DNA of 64,000 nt from Chloroflexota bacterium (GCA_025354985.1 JANXLU010000011.1:124001-188000); one strand, 5' to 3'. Counted from the stretch's first letter, positions 51,870-60,653 are shown. Program-made: numbers and translations. The notes: generated from the sequence alone by a model not told the origin.

Positions 51870-52702
51870 GGCGAATCCGAAATCAGAGCACTCACCTCGA
51901 TTTCGACAAGGAGTGCCGGGTCGATTAATCTGCTTACCTCGACCATGGTGGCAACCGGTTTTATGTCCCTAAAGAATTCACCGTGCACGTCACCGATAAT
52001 GCGCCAGTGCGAAATATCGGTGACAAACATTCGCGTGCGCACCACATCTGCGAGTGACGCGCCGGCCTGTATCAGTGCGCGCTCAATCTTCTTCAACACG
52101 AATCTCGTCTGTTCTGCCGGATCATTTGCACCAATCACTGCGCCGCTTACATCTACCGCGGTGGTGCCCGCAACTTCAATAGAATTTCCCAATCGAACGG
52201 CCCTGCAATAACCGATCTGATCTTCAAAAATCGTGCCGCTGCCAACATTCAACCGCGTGTCAGGCGGGCTGAACAATTTTGAAAAAGTGAACGCACGGGG
52301 AGTTGGGCCAAAATTTGCCAATGCCACCAATGCTTGCTTGGATTCTTCCACGGTCGGCTGATGACCGGCCGGAACCCACCAAATCGCAGAATAGTTTTTG
52401 GATTTCTCAAACCACTCTCCCCGCCGTCTTAGATAGGAGGTATGCTGGCTGTGGAATGCGTAGTCTTGCAGCGCGGAGATGCCGGTCCACACGCTGGCGT
52501 TGTAAATGGTTCGGTCATTCTCAAAGGCGCGCAGAGACGTGGCATTGCCGTTGCCGGCGATAAAGCGCCACACAAATCCAGGCGCTGATTCGGCCAACGC
52601 GTTAATGTGATCCAATGCGTCCATGAAATCCGCCATGCGCGCATCAGAAAGGTCATACTTTGCCGTGGCGATATTTACCTGAGCAAGGTGATATAACGTC
52701 AT
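51866..52702 (-). CDS. DUF3291-RidA fusion protein
   Basis: 278 residues, two domains. Residues 1-145 match the DUF3291 antibiotic-monooxygenase-like type: YHLAQVNIATAKYDLSDARM, NALAESAPGFVWRFIAGNGN, ASVWTGISALQDYAFHSQHT, EWFEKSKNYSAIWWVPAGHQ. Residues 150-278 are a RidA/YjgF domain: GNSIEVAGTTAVDVSGAVIG, EQTRFVLKKIERALIQAGAS, DVVRTRMFVTDISHWRIIGD and VEVSRLIDPALLVEIEVSAL; the conserved Arg that binds carboxylates in true RidA is retained in VRTRMFVTD. RidA deaminates reactive enamines/imines. The combined enzyme may generate and clear such an intermediate, an inference. Both coupled neighbours overlap it by four bases. Confidence 0.8.
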   Translation of the reverse strand: MTLYHLAQVNIATAKYDLSDARMADFMDALDHINALAESAPGFVWRFIAGNGNATSLRAFENDRTIYNASVWTGISALQDYAFHSQHTSYLRRRGEWFEKSKNYSAIWWVPAGHQPTVEESKQALVALANFGPTPRAFTFSKLFSPPDTRLNVGSGTIFEDQIGYCRAVRLGNSIEVAGTTAVDVSGAVIGANDPAEQTRFVLKKIERALIQAGASLADVVRTRMFVTDISHWRIIGDVHGEFFRDIKPVATMVEVSRLIDPALLVEIEVSALISDSP

Positions 52703-53643
52703 GACAATGGTTTGAGAAGGAGCTGCTCTGTATTTGGCGCTACCGTTTGTAGCAGGCCCCGGTGACCAATTGCCGCGTCAATGGCCAAGGCGAATCTGCC
52801 GGCAGCACCCGGTGCATTCGACAAACACAAATCCGGCTCGATCAATTCCAGTTCCATTAGGATAAAAACGTCATTTTGAACCACGCCATCCACCCGTGCA
52901 TACGTTAGCCGATGCTTCACATAGTTAAGTATTGGTATGCATTGATCAATTATTGCTTTGGAAACCTCCACACGCCGCGTTGAACCGCCATGCGCTTCCT
53001 GTACCCTGAAATCCCCGGTTCGCGGCTTCTTGACCACGGCGTGGCTGAAAATTCGGTCAAAGAAAACCAGAGAATATTCACCCTCCCGGATTATTTCACG
53101 CAAAAACGGTTGTATCAGCACATCGCCCTCCTGCATCATGTCCCTAAGGAGCGCTTGGTCGCGCTTTCCGGATGATGCATCCGTGATCCATGTTTGGTAC
53201 GCACTCGCACCGATTGCCGGCTTGATTACCGCCTTGGGCCACCCATTTGATTGCAGGACATGCTGCAAATCGACCGCCCGACCCCGGGTCGCCCAAACGG
53301 TTGGAACAATCTTGGCTCCTTGTTGCTCAAGATCGCGCAGATAGCGCTTGTTCGCGTTCCACCGCAAAACTTCGGGTGAGTTGATGACTTGGATGTTTAA
53401 TGAGGCAACTGTGGCAAGCCAGGCGCCAAACTCGGCAAGCTTCACGTGGTAATCCCATGTGCTGCGGATCACCAGTGCGCGATACGTACTCCAATCGACC
53501 GCTTCATCCGACCAAACTTCGAAGGTGACGACGAAGCCCAGTCGTTCGAGAGCGTGAAACATCAATTGATCATCAGCTGTTCCGTCCGGGTAAGCGCTGC
53601 AAGTGATCAGCGCAATCTGCTGATAAATTTTGTTTTCGAACAC
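52699..53643 (-). CDS. ATP-grasp family ligase-like protein
   Basis: 314 residues starting with GTG at 53643. An ATP-grasp fold is indicated by VIRSTWDYHVKLAEFGAWLA, VINSPEVLRWNANKRYLRDL, KIVPTVWATRG, PKAVIKPAIGASAYQTW, and LIQPFLREIIREGEYSLVFF with FILMELELIEPDLCL carrying the metal-binding Glu residues. The RSTWDYHx start is seen in DcsG-type (D-cycloserine pathway) and related ATP-grasp enzymes that join an amino acid or carboxylate to an amine. It is the first gene in a four-gene set with the DUF3291-RidA fusion, GNAT and FMN-reductase proteins. The product is unknown. Confidence 0.8.
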   Translation of the reverse strand: MFENKIYQQIALITCSAYPDGTADDQLMFHALERLGFVVTFEVWSDEAVDWSTYRALVIRSTWDYHVKLAEFGAWLATVASLNIQVINSPEVLRWNANKRYLRDLEQQGAKIVPTVWATRGRAVDLQHVLQSNGWPKAVIKPAIGASAYQTWITDASSGKRDQALLRDMMQEGDVLIQPFLREIIREGEYSLVFFDRIFSHAVVKKPRTGDFRVQEAHGGSTRRVEVSKAIIDQCIPILNYVKHRLTYARVDGVVQNDVFILMELELIEPDLCLSNAPGAAGRFALAIDAAIGHRGLLQTVAPNTEQLLLKPLS

Positions 53644-53694
53644 GACTATCTAGTTTATCTTGTAAGGTGGGCCCGATCACAATTTGTCAAATGG

Positions 53695-54360
53695 TTACGC
53701 GATCGTGCTGGCAGTTGAAGGGCTATCGCTCTTTGCTTGCACAGCCAGGACGTGGTCCCGCATCAGACCACCAATTGCCTTCGCGTCGGTGTTCGGACTG
53801 GCAACCAATGCCTGGGACGCACTGCGTTGGTTCTCAATCGTGTGATGCTGACTCAGTTTTGCCTTGCCTTCCAGTTTGCTAACGGTCACCTCAAACCATA
53901 CGATTCCAGCAAGCTGTGCCGCTTGAAACGAGGCAGGTTGTGCAGCAAACGTGATCTCATTTTCCGGCTCAAAAACTGAATGCATTTGGTGAAGCATTTC
54001 GAGCTTTTGATTTGTATCGTGTGAAACACGCCCTATGCCCGTGGCGTGCACGGCGATATAGTTCCACGTAGGGATACCATGGTTATGAATGTAGGTGGTT
54101 GGCGAAACAAATGTGTGTGGCCCCGTGAAAATGACCAGGCATTCGCGTTGGTCTTGTTCAAAAGCACGCCAATGGGGGCTGGCCTTGGCAAAGTGACCCA
54201 GAATGATGACATGCCCGTCCACAATCCGCGTCAGCAATGGCAAATGCGATGCAACCAGTGCGCCATCCAGCTGGCTGACAACCGTGGCAAATGAATTTGC
54301 CTGCATGTACGCAACGCAGGTCGCCTGATTCTCAAGTAGGTTGTGCTTTGGTATGTACAT
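53695..54360 (-). CDS. PaiB-like FMN-binding negative regulator
   Basis: 221 residues with the PaiB/FMN-binding split-barrel pattern: MYIPKHNLLENQATCVAYMQ, LVASHLPLL, VIFTGPHTFVSPTTYIHNHG, IPTWNYIAVHATGIG. Bacterial PaiB proteins bind FMN or haem-like cofactors and reduce protease and sporulation gene expression in Bacillus; many genomes place them beside transporters under a MocR regulator, as here. The start overlaps the end of the DMT exporter gene by 29 bases, implying one transcript. The role in this organism is inferred. Confidence 0.85.
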   Translation of the reverse strand: MYIPKHNLLENQATCVAYMQANSFATVVSQLDGALVASHLPLLTRIVDGHVIILGHFAKASPHWRAFEQDQRECLVIFTGPHTFVSPTTYIHNHGIPTWNYIAVHATGIGRVSHDTNQKLEMLHQMHSVFEPENEITFAAQPASFQAAQLAGIVWFEVTVSKLEGKAKLSQHHTIENQRSASQALVASPNTDAKAIGGLMRDHVLAVQAKSDSPSTASTIA

Positions 54361-55264
54361 TTTGTGTTTCGTATATGGGCGCCCGACGTGCCACGAAAAT
54401 TAACATAACGACCAGACTCGCTGCCGCGATCATCAAAGGTGAAATCGACTCGCCAAGCAGAAGTGCCGCCCAAAGAACGGTGAGAAAAGCTTGGACCAAC
54501 TGTACTTGGCTGACGCGGGCGATACCCCCCAGCGCAAGCCCGCGGTACCAGGCAAAGAATCCAAGAAACATGCTGATGCAGCCAAGATACAGAAACGCAC
54601 CCCACGAGGTTGGCGATGCCTGGATTCCAAACATGGCAACGCGCGACCAAACAGGAAGCACGAGAAACGGCGCGGCGATGACGTTTGCCCAACAGATTGT
54701 CTGCCAGCTACCGATTACACGGCTCATCTTGCCACCGGCAACATAGCCCAGCGTTGCTATTGCCACCGCAATCAACATGAGTGCATCGCCCGCCTCAATC
54801 GTAATCCCATTGGTGATAAACAGATAACCAAAGACGGTCGCGCTACCACCACATGCTGCCAGCCAAAACAGGGCACTCGGCCTTTGTCTATTCGCAAAGG
54901 CACCACCAATTGCGGTCGTAAGTGGCAGCAAGGCATTGATGACTGCGGCATGTGCACTCGGTACAAAGCGCACCGCCCAGCTGCTTGCCAAGGGAAAACC
55001 AATCACAACGCCAACAGTTACAAGTGACAACCCTAGCCACTGGTCTCGGGTCGGAATTGGTTGCCTCTTGAGTGCGAGAAGACAGATCGAAAGTACTGCG
55101 GCCAGCAACGCGCGACCCAAACCGACAAACGTTGGGTCGAGTTCTCGCGTTGCCAGCCTGGTCATGGGCAGAGAAAAGCTAAATGCCAGCACGCCAAGGA
55201 GCCCAAATAGTAGACCGGCTGTAACGTCTTTTTGCGCTCGCAAGTCTACGGTTGGTTTTGTCAC
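54332..55264 (-). CDS. EamA/DMT-superfamily exporter
   Basis: 310 residues with ten membrane helices and two EamA repeats (LGVLAFSFSLPMTRLATREL in the first; AFLTVLWAALLLGESISPLM in the second). The second repeat has a typical P/G/E triad with ALLLGE. The gene is divergent from the MocR regulator, with a 68-base gap, and overlaps paiB downstream. Substrates of this family include amino acids and amines; the MocR neighbour suggests an amino acid or PLP-linked metabolite. Confidence 0.88.
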   Translation of the reverse strand: MTKPTVDLRAQKDVTAGLLFGLLGVLAFSFSLPMTRLATRELDPTFVGLGRALLAAVLSICLLALKRQPIPTRDQWLGLSLVTVGVVIGFPLASSWAVRFVPSAHAAVINALLPLTTAIGGAFANRQRPSALFWLAACGGSATVFGYLFITNGITIEAGDALMLIAVAIATLGYVAGGKMSRVIGSWQTICWANVIAAPFLVLPVWSRVAMFGIQASPTSWGAFLYLGCISMFLGFFAWYRGLALGGIARVSQVQLVQAFLTVLWAALLLGESISPLMIAAASLVVMLIFVARRAPIYETQNVHTKAQPT

Positions 55265-55332
55265 TCCTCAAGTGTATGCAATAATGGATCGCAAACAAGA
55301 GCCATTCTTGCAAAAGTTATGGTGCCAATAGG
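55265..55332. promoter_or_regulatory. short divergent promoter region between DMT exporter and MocR regulator
   Basis: 68 bases. An inverted repeat AATGG ... CCATT (around 55283-55306) lies between the two starts and is a candidate operator for the MocR protein. No -35/-10 boxes are clear enough to name. Confidence 0.35.
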
Positions 55333-56844
55333 ATGTCAAAGCGCGCATTAACATTTGATCTTGCAATGATTACGGTTGATCGAGGGGACAGCCTCTCAAT
55401 GGTCCAGCAGCTATACAACGCGCTGCGCACCGCGATTTTGTCTCACACACTAAAACCAGGTACGCGTTTGCCAAGCACGCGAAGATTGTCAACCGACCTG
55501 GGTGTTAGTCGAAACACAATTTCAGCCACCTTTGATCAATTGCGTGCCGAAGGATACTTGGAATGCAGGGTCGGCGATGGGACCTACATAAGTTCCCAAC
55601 TTCCGGATGAGCTGTTAACGGTTCACCAGGGTTCACCGGATCCCGCCAAGCGACGCAGCGAGCCTGATGCGACAGAACTCTCGGTTCGCTATAAAACCAT
55701 GCAGGCGATGCCTACCGGTGGCATGGACAGTGAATCAATTCGACCGTTTCGAACGGGTATACCCGCATTGGATGCATTTCCAATCAATATCTGGACAAGG
55801 CTGACTACCCGCCGTTGGCGCACCGTTTCAACAAACCTGCTCTCGTATGAATCAAGCCCGGGATACTATCCCTTACGAGAGGCGATTAGCGAATATCTTG
55901 GCAGCGCGCGCGGTGTCAATTGCCGGCCGGATCAGGTGTTTGTTACATCCGGGTCGCAGGATGCGCTCTCGGTTGCGTGCAGCCTGTTGCTTAACCCGGG
56001 GGATCAGGCGTGGATCGAGGACCCGGCATACAGAGGTGGACGGTTGGCTCTGGTCAATGCGGGCGTTGAAGTGATTCCGGTGCCAGTCGATTCTGAGGGG
56101 CTCAACGTAGCGGAAGGAATCAATCGTGCGCCGCTCGCTCGAATGGCCTACGTAACGCCATCGTATCAATATCCGTGCGGCGTGACCATGCCTCTGTCGC
56201 GTCGGCTTGAACTATTGAAATGGGCACAAAACGCGCGGGCTTGGATTCTGGAAGATGATTACAACAGCGAGTATCGGTTTAGTGGTCGCCCTCTTGCGTC
56301 GTTGCAAGGGCTTGACACTAACGAGCGTGTGTTATATATCGGCACCTTTAGCAAAGTGCTCTTCCCGTCCTTAAGAATCGGATATCTCATCGTGCCACCA
56401 ACCTTGGTGGATTCGTTCGCCCGGGCCATGCAGATGATGTTTCATTATTCACCGTTGGTTGATCAGGCCGTGCTGTGTGATTTTATAAGCCAGGGGCACT
56501 TTGCCCGCCACGTAAGACGGATGCGGTCAATATATGCCGATCGTCGACTAGTACTGGATCAGGAGCTGCAACAAGTGTTTGAAGGCGCTTTGCAGGTGGA
56601 TTGTGCTGCAGCCGGGATGCACATTATGGCCAGATTGGCGGGCGCAAATGCTGGTCGCGATACAGACATTAGCGTCGCCGCAGGTCGGCACGGGTTGCAG
56701 ATACACGCGCTAAGCACGTATGCGTTACGTAGGCTGGGGCAGGGTGGTTTGGTGTTGGGCTATGGCGCATACACTCCGCGCGTGTTGCGCCTTGGTGTGC
56801 GCAAGCTGCGAACAATCATCAGGGAAAATGGAATTACCGTTTGA
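55333..56844 (+). CDS. MocR-type transcriptional regulator (GntR winged helix fused to PLP aminotransferase)
   Basis: 503 residues. Residues 15-85 form a GntR winged helix: SMVQQLYNALRTAILSHTLK, GTRLPSTRRLSTDLGVSRNT, ISATFDQLRAEGYLECRVGD. Residues 120-500 are a fold-type I aminotransferase domain: QVFVTSGSQDALSVACSLLL, WIEDPAYRGG, AWILEDDYNSEYRFSGRPLA and GTFSKVLFPSLRIGYLIVPP, with the Lys of FSKVLFP as the PLP-binding lysine. MocR proteins sense PLP or an amino acid and regulate adjacent genes, here probably the divergent DMT-PaiB transcript. Its stop overlaps azlC on the opposite strand by 11 bases. Confidence 0.92.
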   Translation: MSKRALTFDLAMITVDRGDSLSMVQQLYNALRTAILSHTLKPGTRLPSTRRLSTDLGVSRNTISATFDQLRAEGYLECRVGDGTYISSQLPDELLTVHQGSPDPAKRRSEPDATELSVRYKTMQAMPTGGMDSESIRPFRTGIPALDAFPINIWTRLTTRRWRTVSTNLLSYESSPGYYPLREAISEYLGSARGVNCRPDQVFVTSGSQDALSVACSLLLNPGDQAWIEDPAYRGGRLALVNAGVEVIPVPVDSEGLNVAEGINRAPLARMAYVTPSYQYPCGVTMPLSRRLELLKWAQNARAWILEDDYNSEYRFSGRPLASLQGLDTNERVLYIGTFSKVLFPSLRIGYLIVPPTLVDSFARAMQMMFHYSPLVDQAVLCDFISQGHFARHVRRMRSIYADRRLVLDQELQQVFEGALQVDCAAAGMHIMARLAGANAGRDTDISVAAGRHGLQIHALSTYALRRLGQGGLVLGYGAYTPRVLRLGVRKLRTIIRENGITV

Positions 56845-57541
56845 CGGTCGGCCGCGAGCGTTCAGTCAATACACCGGCAGCGATGCCACAAGCTGCAGCC
56901 ACGAGCAGGCCAAGTTTTAGGGGTAACGCAACCGCGGGCAACGCGACTGTGCCGGCTACCAACGCTGCAGCGACGGAAGACCGGTCCTTGAGCGTGGGAA
57001 AGACCAGCGCGATAAACGTTAGCGGAAGCGCAAAGTCCAGCTGCCAACTCGTCGGGATAGTGCCGCCGATAAACAATCCCAATGCCGTACTTATCTGCCA
57101 GGTGCACCACATTGCAAGACCGGCGCCCAAAAAGTACCACCTCGCTTGCAATCTGTAGGCATCATCCAATGATTGGCGCAACCGACCAATGACGATTGCA
57201 TATGCTTCGTCGGTGAGCAGATACGCCAGGATTATTTTCCAGCGCCACCCATATCGGAGCAAATATGGGGCGACGGACGCGCTATATAGCATGTGCCGAA
57301 GGTTGACGATGGCGCCAGTGATCACGATGATTCCAGCTGGAACAGTGGTCGCAATCAATTGGGCCGCAATAAATTGGCTGGAACCGGCGAACACCAATGC
57401 GGACATGCTTTGAGCGATCATCCTTTGCATTCCAGCCTGAATGGCAAGTGTCCCAAAAATAAGCCCAAAAGGAAATACGCCTGGCAGAATTGGCATCGTC
57501 GCCCGAACGCCTGCTAGAAACTCGGTCTTTGCGCTGCTCAT
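56834..57541 (-). CDS. azlC: AzlC-family branched-chain amino acid exporter large subunit
   Basis: 235 residues, about five to six membrane helices. AzlC features: GVRATMPILPGVFPFGLIFG, MIAQSMSALVFAGSSQFIAA, VIVTGAIVNLRHMLYSASVAP-like (here ITGAIVNLRHMLYSASVAPY), and LLTDEAYAIVIGRL. With AzlD it forms a transporter of branched-chain amino acids or their analogues, exported in Bacillus. It is one base away from azlD upstream. It converges on the MocR gene with an overlap of 11 bases. Confidence 0.92.
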   Translation of the reverse strand: MSSAKTEFLAGVRATMPILPGVFPFGLIFGTLAIQAGMQRMIAQSMSALVFAGSSQFIAAQLIATTVPAGIIVITGAIVNLRHMLYSASVAPYLLRYGWRWKIILAYLLTDEAYAIVIGRLRQSLDDAYRLQARWYFLGAGLAMWCTWQISTALGLFIGGTIPTSWQLDFALPLTFIALVFPTLKDRSSVAAALVAGTVALPAVALPLKLGLLVAAACGIAAGVLTERSRPTVKR

Positions 57542-57542
57542 G

Positions 57543-57869
57543 TTATGCAGTAAATAATGTAAGGCCCCACAGAGTCACCATTCCAGTGGCGATTGTTACA
57601 AATACATTGCGCGTGATAAGGGCGACTGCAACCGCAAGTGCAGCGGCAATAAGCCGGTAATTGGACGGCGCGAGCACCAGAGCGCCGTTTATCAGGAACA
57701 CGTCCGGGAAAATGATGGCGCACAACACGGCCGGCGGCACAAACCTGAGCACTCTGATCAGCCAGACCGGGACATCTGTTCTTCCAAAAAGTGCGATAAA
57801 CGAGAGTCGCTGCGCGAAGGTGATTGCCCCAAGGATGAAAAACAGAATCAGCAGCTGAACGTTGGTCAC
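57543..57869 (-). CDS. azlD: AzlD-family branched-chain amino acid exporter small subunit
   Basis: 108 residues with three to four hydrophobic helices. AzlD features: LFFILGAITFAQRLSFIALF, VPVWLIRVLRFVPPAVLCAI, LINGALVLAPSNYRLIAAAL. The R-F-V-P-P-A motif is typical. It lies one base before azlC and starts within the stop codon region of the FmdB-type gene (four-base overlap), so the three genes are co-transcribed. Confidence 0.9.
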   Translation of the reverse strand: MTNVQLLILFFILGAITFAQRLSFIALFGRTDVPVWLIRVLRFVPPAVLCAIIFPDVFLINGALVLAPSNYRLIAAALAVAVALITRNVFVTIATGMVTLWGLTLFTA

Positions 57870-58477
57870 TTCTTCTTGCTGCCGCGTCCGCCTATGGAGA
57901 CGGATTTGGTAGGCCTGGCCTTGGCCGAGCCAGCCTTTGCGTCTTTCTTGGTCATGCCGCGTCCCGTCCGGGATGCCCCGGCTTTCTTTGGATCAGATTT
58001 TGGTTCTGGGTCATCTGCCGGTGCTGCTGGTGGCATGCCATAGGGATCATCCATTTCGCCACCCATACCTTCCGGCCCCGCCAATACGTCACCCATTTTT
58101 TGTTCAATTGCCTCGGGGTCTTCACCTTTTTCCAGCCGACCAACGACCTCCTCAAATTCTTCGCCCAGCGATTCGCCAGTTTGCGCCGCCATTTTGCGCA
58201 TAAATCTGCCAAGACTCCTCGGATCATTTTCGTCAAGGCCCTCCATTTCCTTTAGTAGCCCTTCGTCCATGCCGTTGTCACCATCTGTGCCGGATTCGGA
58301 ACCCGACGAGTCTCTTGAGCCATGTCGGAGCACCCGTACCTTGCTTATGACACGCGTTAGTTTGGGGCTCCCGCATTTCTCGCATCGGGCGCTGGCCTCG
58401 TTTACGGCGGCAATGCTTGGCCACCAGATGCTCACCTTTTTAAGGCAGTTTGAGCATCGATATTCATATATTGGCAT
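57866..58477 (-). CDS. FmdB-family zinc-ribbon protein with long disordered tail
   Basis: 203 residues from ATG 58477. The first 50 residues are an FmdB/CxxC_CxxC_SSSS zinc ribbon: MPIYEYRCSNCLKKVSIW and RCEKCGSPKLTRVIS, with four zinc-binding cysteines. The remaining 150 residues are low complexity: an acidic stretch (DGDNGMDEGLLKEMEGLDEN), an EEFEEVVGRLEKGEDPEAI segment and a Lys/Pro/Gly-rich basic tail ending GGRGSKKK. FmdB proteins were named in the formamidase regulon, but the ribbon is widespread and its function unclear. It lies upstream of azlD by overlap. Confidence 0.85.
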   Translation of the reverse strand: MPIYEYRCSNCLKKVSIWWPSIAAVNEASARCEKCGSPKLTRVISKVRVLRHGSRDSSGSESGTDGDNGMDEGLLKEMEGLDENDPRSLGRFMRKMAAQTGESLGEEFEEVVGRLEKGEDPEAIEQKMGDVLAGPEGMGGEMDDPYGMPPAAPADDPEPKSDPKKAGASRTGRGMTKKDAKAGSAKARPTKSVSIGGRGSKKK

Positions 58478-58510
58478 GAAACGCATTGTACGAGATACAC
58501 TAGATTACAG

Positions 58511-59344
58511 ATGTCCATTACTGCCCTTGTGCTTACATATAACGAATCAAGGCATATTTCCGAATGTCTAAGAACCCTTAAGTGGGCGGATCAGCGCATT
58601 GTTTGGGATTCATTCAGCACTGATGACACTGTGGCGCTTGCCGCAGCAGCGGGTGCCACGGTTGTTCAAAATCCGTTCAAGAATTATGCGCAACAGCGTA
58701 ACGATGCGCTCGATTGGGTGGCGCACAACATGCCTGGTTTGCACGGTATCGCGCGGGCTGATTTTGCGGTTTCCTCAATGCCGGCGGGCGACTGGGTTTT
58801 CTTCGTAGATGCTGATGAGCGGGTCCCAGCTGACCTTGCAAAAGAAGTCGTCTTGGTATCGCAAAACGTGGACCGACCGGTTTGGACGGTGCCAAGACAC
58901 AATTATCTCTTCGGGAAATTAACCCTGGGGGCGGGTTGGTATCCCGATCGTCAAGCTCGGCTATTCTTAGTCGGGAAGGCGCGGTTCAACCCCACAGTAG
59001 CGGTTCACGAGGTACCCGAATTTGATGGTGAAATGGGTGAACTGCAAAACGTGCTTATTCACTATAACTACGATAATCTGGCGCAGTTTTACGCAAAACA
59101 GCGCAAATATGCGGACCTTCAGGCAAGAATTCTCCACGATCAGGGCATTCGGCCAAAGCCTCGCAACTATTTATTGCAACCGCTGCGTGAATTTCGACGA
59201 AGATTTTTCATCCTGCATGGATACCGCGATGGATTTCACGGACTTCGGCTAAGCGGCTTGATGGCCTATTACGATTTTGACATGTATCGCAGACTGGCGC
59301 GGTTGGGGAAAACGACAAAGGCGACCGATGTCGGTCGCCTTTGA
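58511..59344 (+). CDS. Family 2 glycosyltransferase (LpcC/WaaE-like)
   Basis: 277 residues with a GT-A fold: ITALVLTYNESRHISECLRT (nucleotide-sugar binding), RIVWDSFSTDDTVALAAAAG, and the DxD motif in WVFFVDADERVPADLA, followed by GAGWYPDRQARLFLVGKARF, the loop before the acceptor site seen in beta-1,4-glucosyltransferase relatives. The C-terminus is cationic (QKYA-like QAKQRKYADLQARILHDQG). It would add a sugar to a surface or lipid acceptor. Its last codons (KATDVGRL) are formed by the hairpin that serves as terminator of the convergent tRNA-Leu gene. Confidence 0.88.
   Translation: MSITALVLTYNESRHISECLRTLKWADQRIVWDSFSTDDTVALAAAAGATVVQNPFKNYAQQRNDALDWVAHNMPGLHGIARADFAVSSMPAGDWVFFVDADERVPADLAKEVVLVSQNVDRPVWTVPRHNYLFGKLTLGAGWYPDRQARLFLVGKARFNPTVAVHEVPEFDGEMGELQNVLIHYNYDNLAQFYAKQRKYADLQARILHDQGIRPKPRNYLLQPLREFRRRFFILHGYRDGFHGLRLSGLMAYYDFDMYRRLARLGKTTKATDVGRL
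59317..59342 (-). terminator. rho-independent terminator of tRNA-Leu, inside the glycosyltransferase gene
   Basis: On the minus strand, AAAGGCGACCG pairs perfectly with CGGTCGCCTTT, with a four-base loop, starting only seven bases after the tRNA 3' end (59349). GTCGTTTTCC follows, a U tract. The same bases encode the last residues of the glycosyltransferase on the plus strand, and the palindrome can serve that transcript too. Confidence 0.85.
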
Positions 59345-59348
59345 ACCA

Positions 59349-59430
59349 TGCCCAGGACAGGACTTGAACCTGCATGCCTTGCGGCTCCACCCCCTCAAGA
59401 TGGTGCGTCTGCCAATTTCGCCACCTGGGC
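59349..59430 (-). tRNA. tRNA-Leu (anticodon GAG)
   Basis: 82-base cloverleaf: 7-bp acceptor stem GCCCAGG/CCTGGGC; anticodon stem CCATC/GGTGG with loop TTGAGGG, giving GAG (anticodon bases 59394-59396), which reads CUC and CUU; a long variable arm with stem GCC/GGC, typical of class II leucine tRNAs; T arm with TTCAAGT loop. Discriminator base A follows at 59349 and no CCA is encoded, so a CCA-adding enzyme is needed. Confidence 0.93.
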
Positions 59431-59489
59431 GAGAGAATCAGGATTATACCAAAGGTCGCTCCAAAACCCGCCTTCGAAATTTGCCGTCA

Positions 59490-60653
59490 TTATTTCCAGG
59501 CAGCAGCATAAAACTCGAGGTATTCGGCAAGGTGCGCCTGCCAATATGCGTCCACATGACCGCCTTTATTCACTTTGACCGTGTTTTCAATTTTGTCCGC
59601 GTTGAATTCCTGGCCCAATTGCTCGATCGCATACTGCATGGGGTCTTCATCACCCGCATCGAGGTAAAACCGCTGTCCACGCGCATCGTCCGGGTTTCCT
59701 ATCATGCTGATCATGTTGAATCCCTCTGGCACACCGATGAGCATGTCGCTACTAATTGCCGGGCTGTGTCCGCCAATGCTTCCGAATTCCTCGGGATGGC
59801 GCATGCCAATCTCAAGTGACCAATACCCTCCCCGGGAGATGCCCCCAATGCCACGCCCGGCGCTGTCGTAGCGTACGTAATACTTTTCATAAATCGTGGG
59901 AAGCACGTCACGAATCACATAGTCTTCCCACGAATCCGTGCCACCGCTGCTATATACAAATTTACTGTTGTCATTTGCATCCTCGTCAGTACGTGGAATG
60001 ACCATGATGAAGGGCGGAACCTTTTTGCTGGCAATCAGGTTGTCGGCCACGGATGCCACTCCGATATCAAGCCATTGGTTTTCTTGCAGCCCAAGGCCTT
60101 GAAGCAACACGAGCATGGGCAGTCGCTTGCCATCGCCGTTGCTGCGATAACACGGTGGCGTATATACATCAACGATCAGCTTTTCAACCAGCACGGTGGT
60201 CGAAATCGTCTCAAGATTCATTAATCCGGTTGAATCCGTGCAGGTTGGTGTGGCCGGCGCCGACGTGCCAGGTTTGCTGAGCGGTACAAACGGGGTAGGC
60301 GGTCCGCCTGGCGTGGCTGTCTGAACCAGGTTTGCCGGGGGTGCCGTTGTCACGAGTGTGGTCGGTGAACCCGTAACTTGACGGCGATTTGCCAATGGTG
60401 GACCAAGCGCTGAGCCAGCCCGCCGCAACCCTCGCATTGCTGCGGCCGCTTCTGAAGTAATGGGAGATGCGGTTGAAATAGATACAAGTGTCGGTGTTGC
60501 AGTGGGCCTGCTCGCGACCATGTGGGTCGCGGCAAATGTGATAACAATTTTTGGTGTGGGTTGCACAGTAGGGAACGTGGAGGTTTCCGGGCTGCTGCAC
60601 GAGCACAAGATCAGGATTGCTAAGAAGGCGCAGTTGCGCCTAAAGCTTGTCAC
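59490..60653 (-). CDS. Secreted esterase lipoprotein (EstD/esterase family, alpha/beta hydrolase)
   Basis: 387 residues. A lipoprotein signal (LCSCSSPET, Cys 19) leads into a Ser/Thr/Pro/Ala-rich tether of about 140 residues. The esterase domain (about 155-387) shows LVLLQGLGLQENQWL and the nucleophile elbow GGISRGGYWSLEIGMRHPEE, where Ser in GISRGG is catalytic, with IGGHSPAISSDMLIGVP and YLDAGDEDPMQYAIEQLGQE carrying the acid. The His is likely in KGGHVDAYWQAHLAEYLEFY. The fold matches esterase D / feruloyl esterase types. Substrate unknown; it acts outside the cell. Confidence 0.82.
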   Translation of the reverse strand: MTSFRRNCAFLAILILCSCSSPETSTFPTVQPTPKIVITFAATHMVASRPTATPTLVSISTASPITSEAAAAMRGLRRAGSALGPPLANRRQVTGSPTTLVTTAPPANLVQTATPGGPPTPFVPLSKPGTSAPATPTCTDSTGLMNLETISTTVLVEKLIVDVYTPPCYRSNGDGKRLPMLVLLQGLGLQENQWLDIGVASVADNLIASKKVPPFIMVIPRTDEDANDNSKFVYSSGGTDSWEDYVIRDVLPTIYEKYYVRYDSAGRGIGGISRGGYWSLEIGMRHPEEFGSIGGHSPAISSDMLIGVPEGFNMISMIGNPDDARGQRFYLDAGDEDPMQYAIEQLGQEFNADKIENTVKVNKGGHVDAYWQAHLAEYLEFYAAAWK

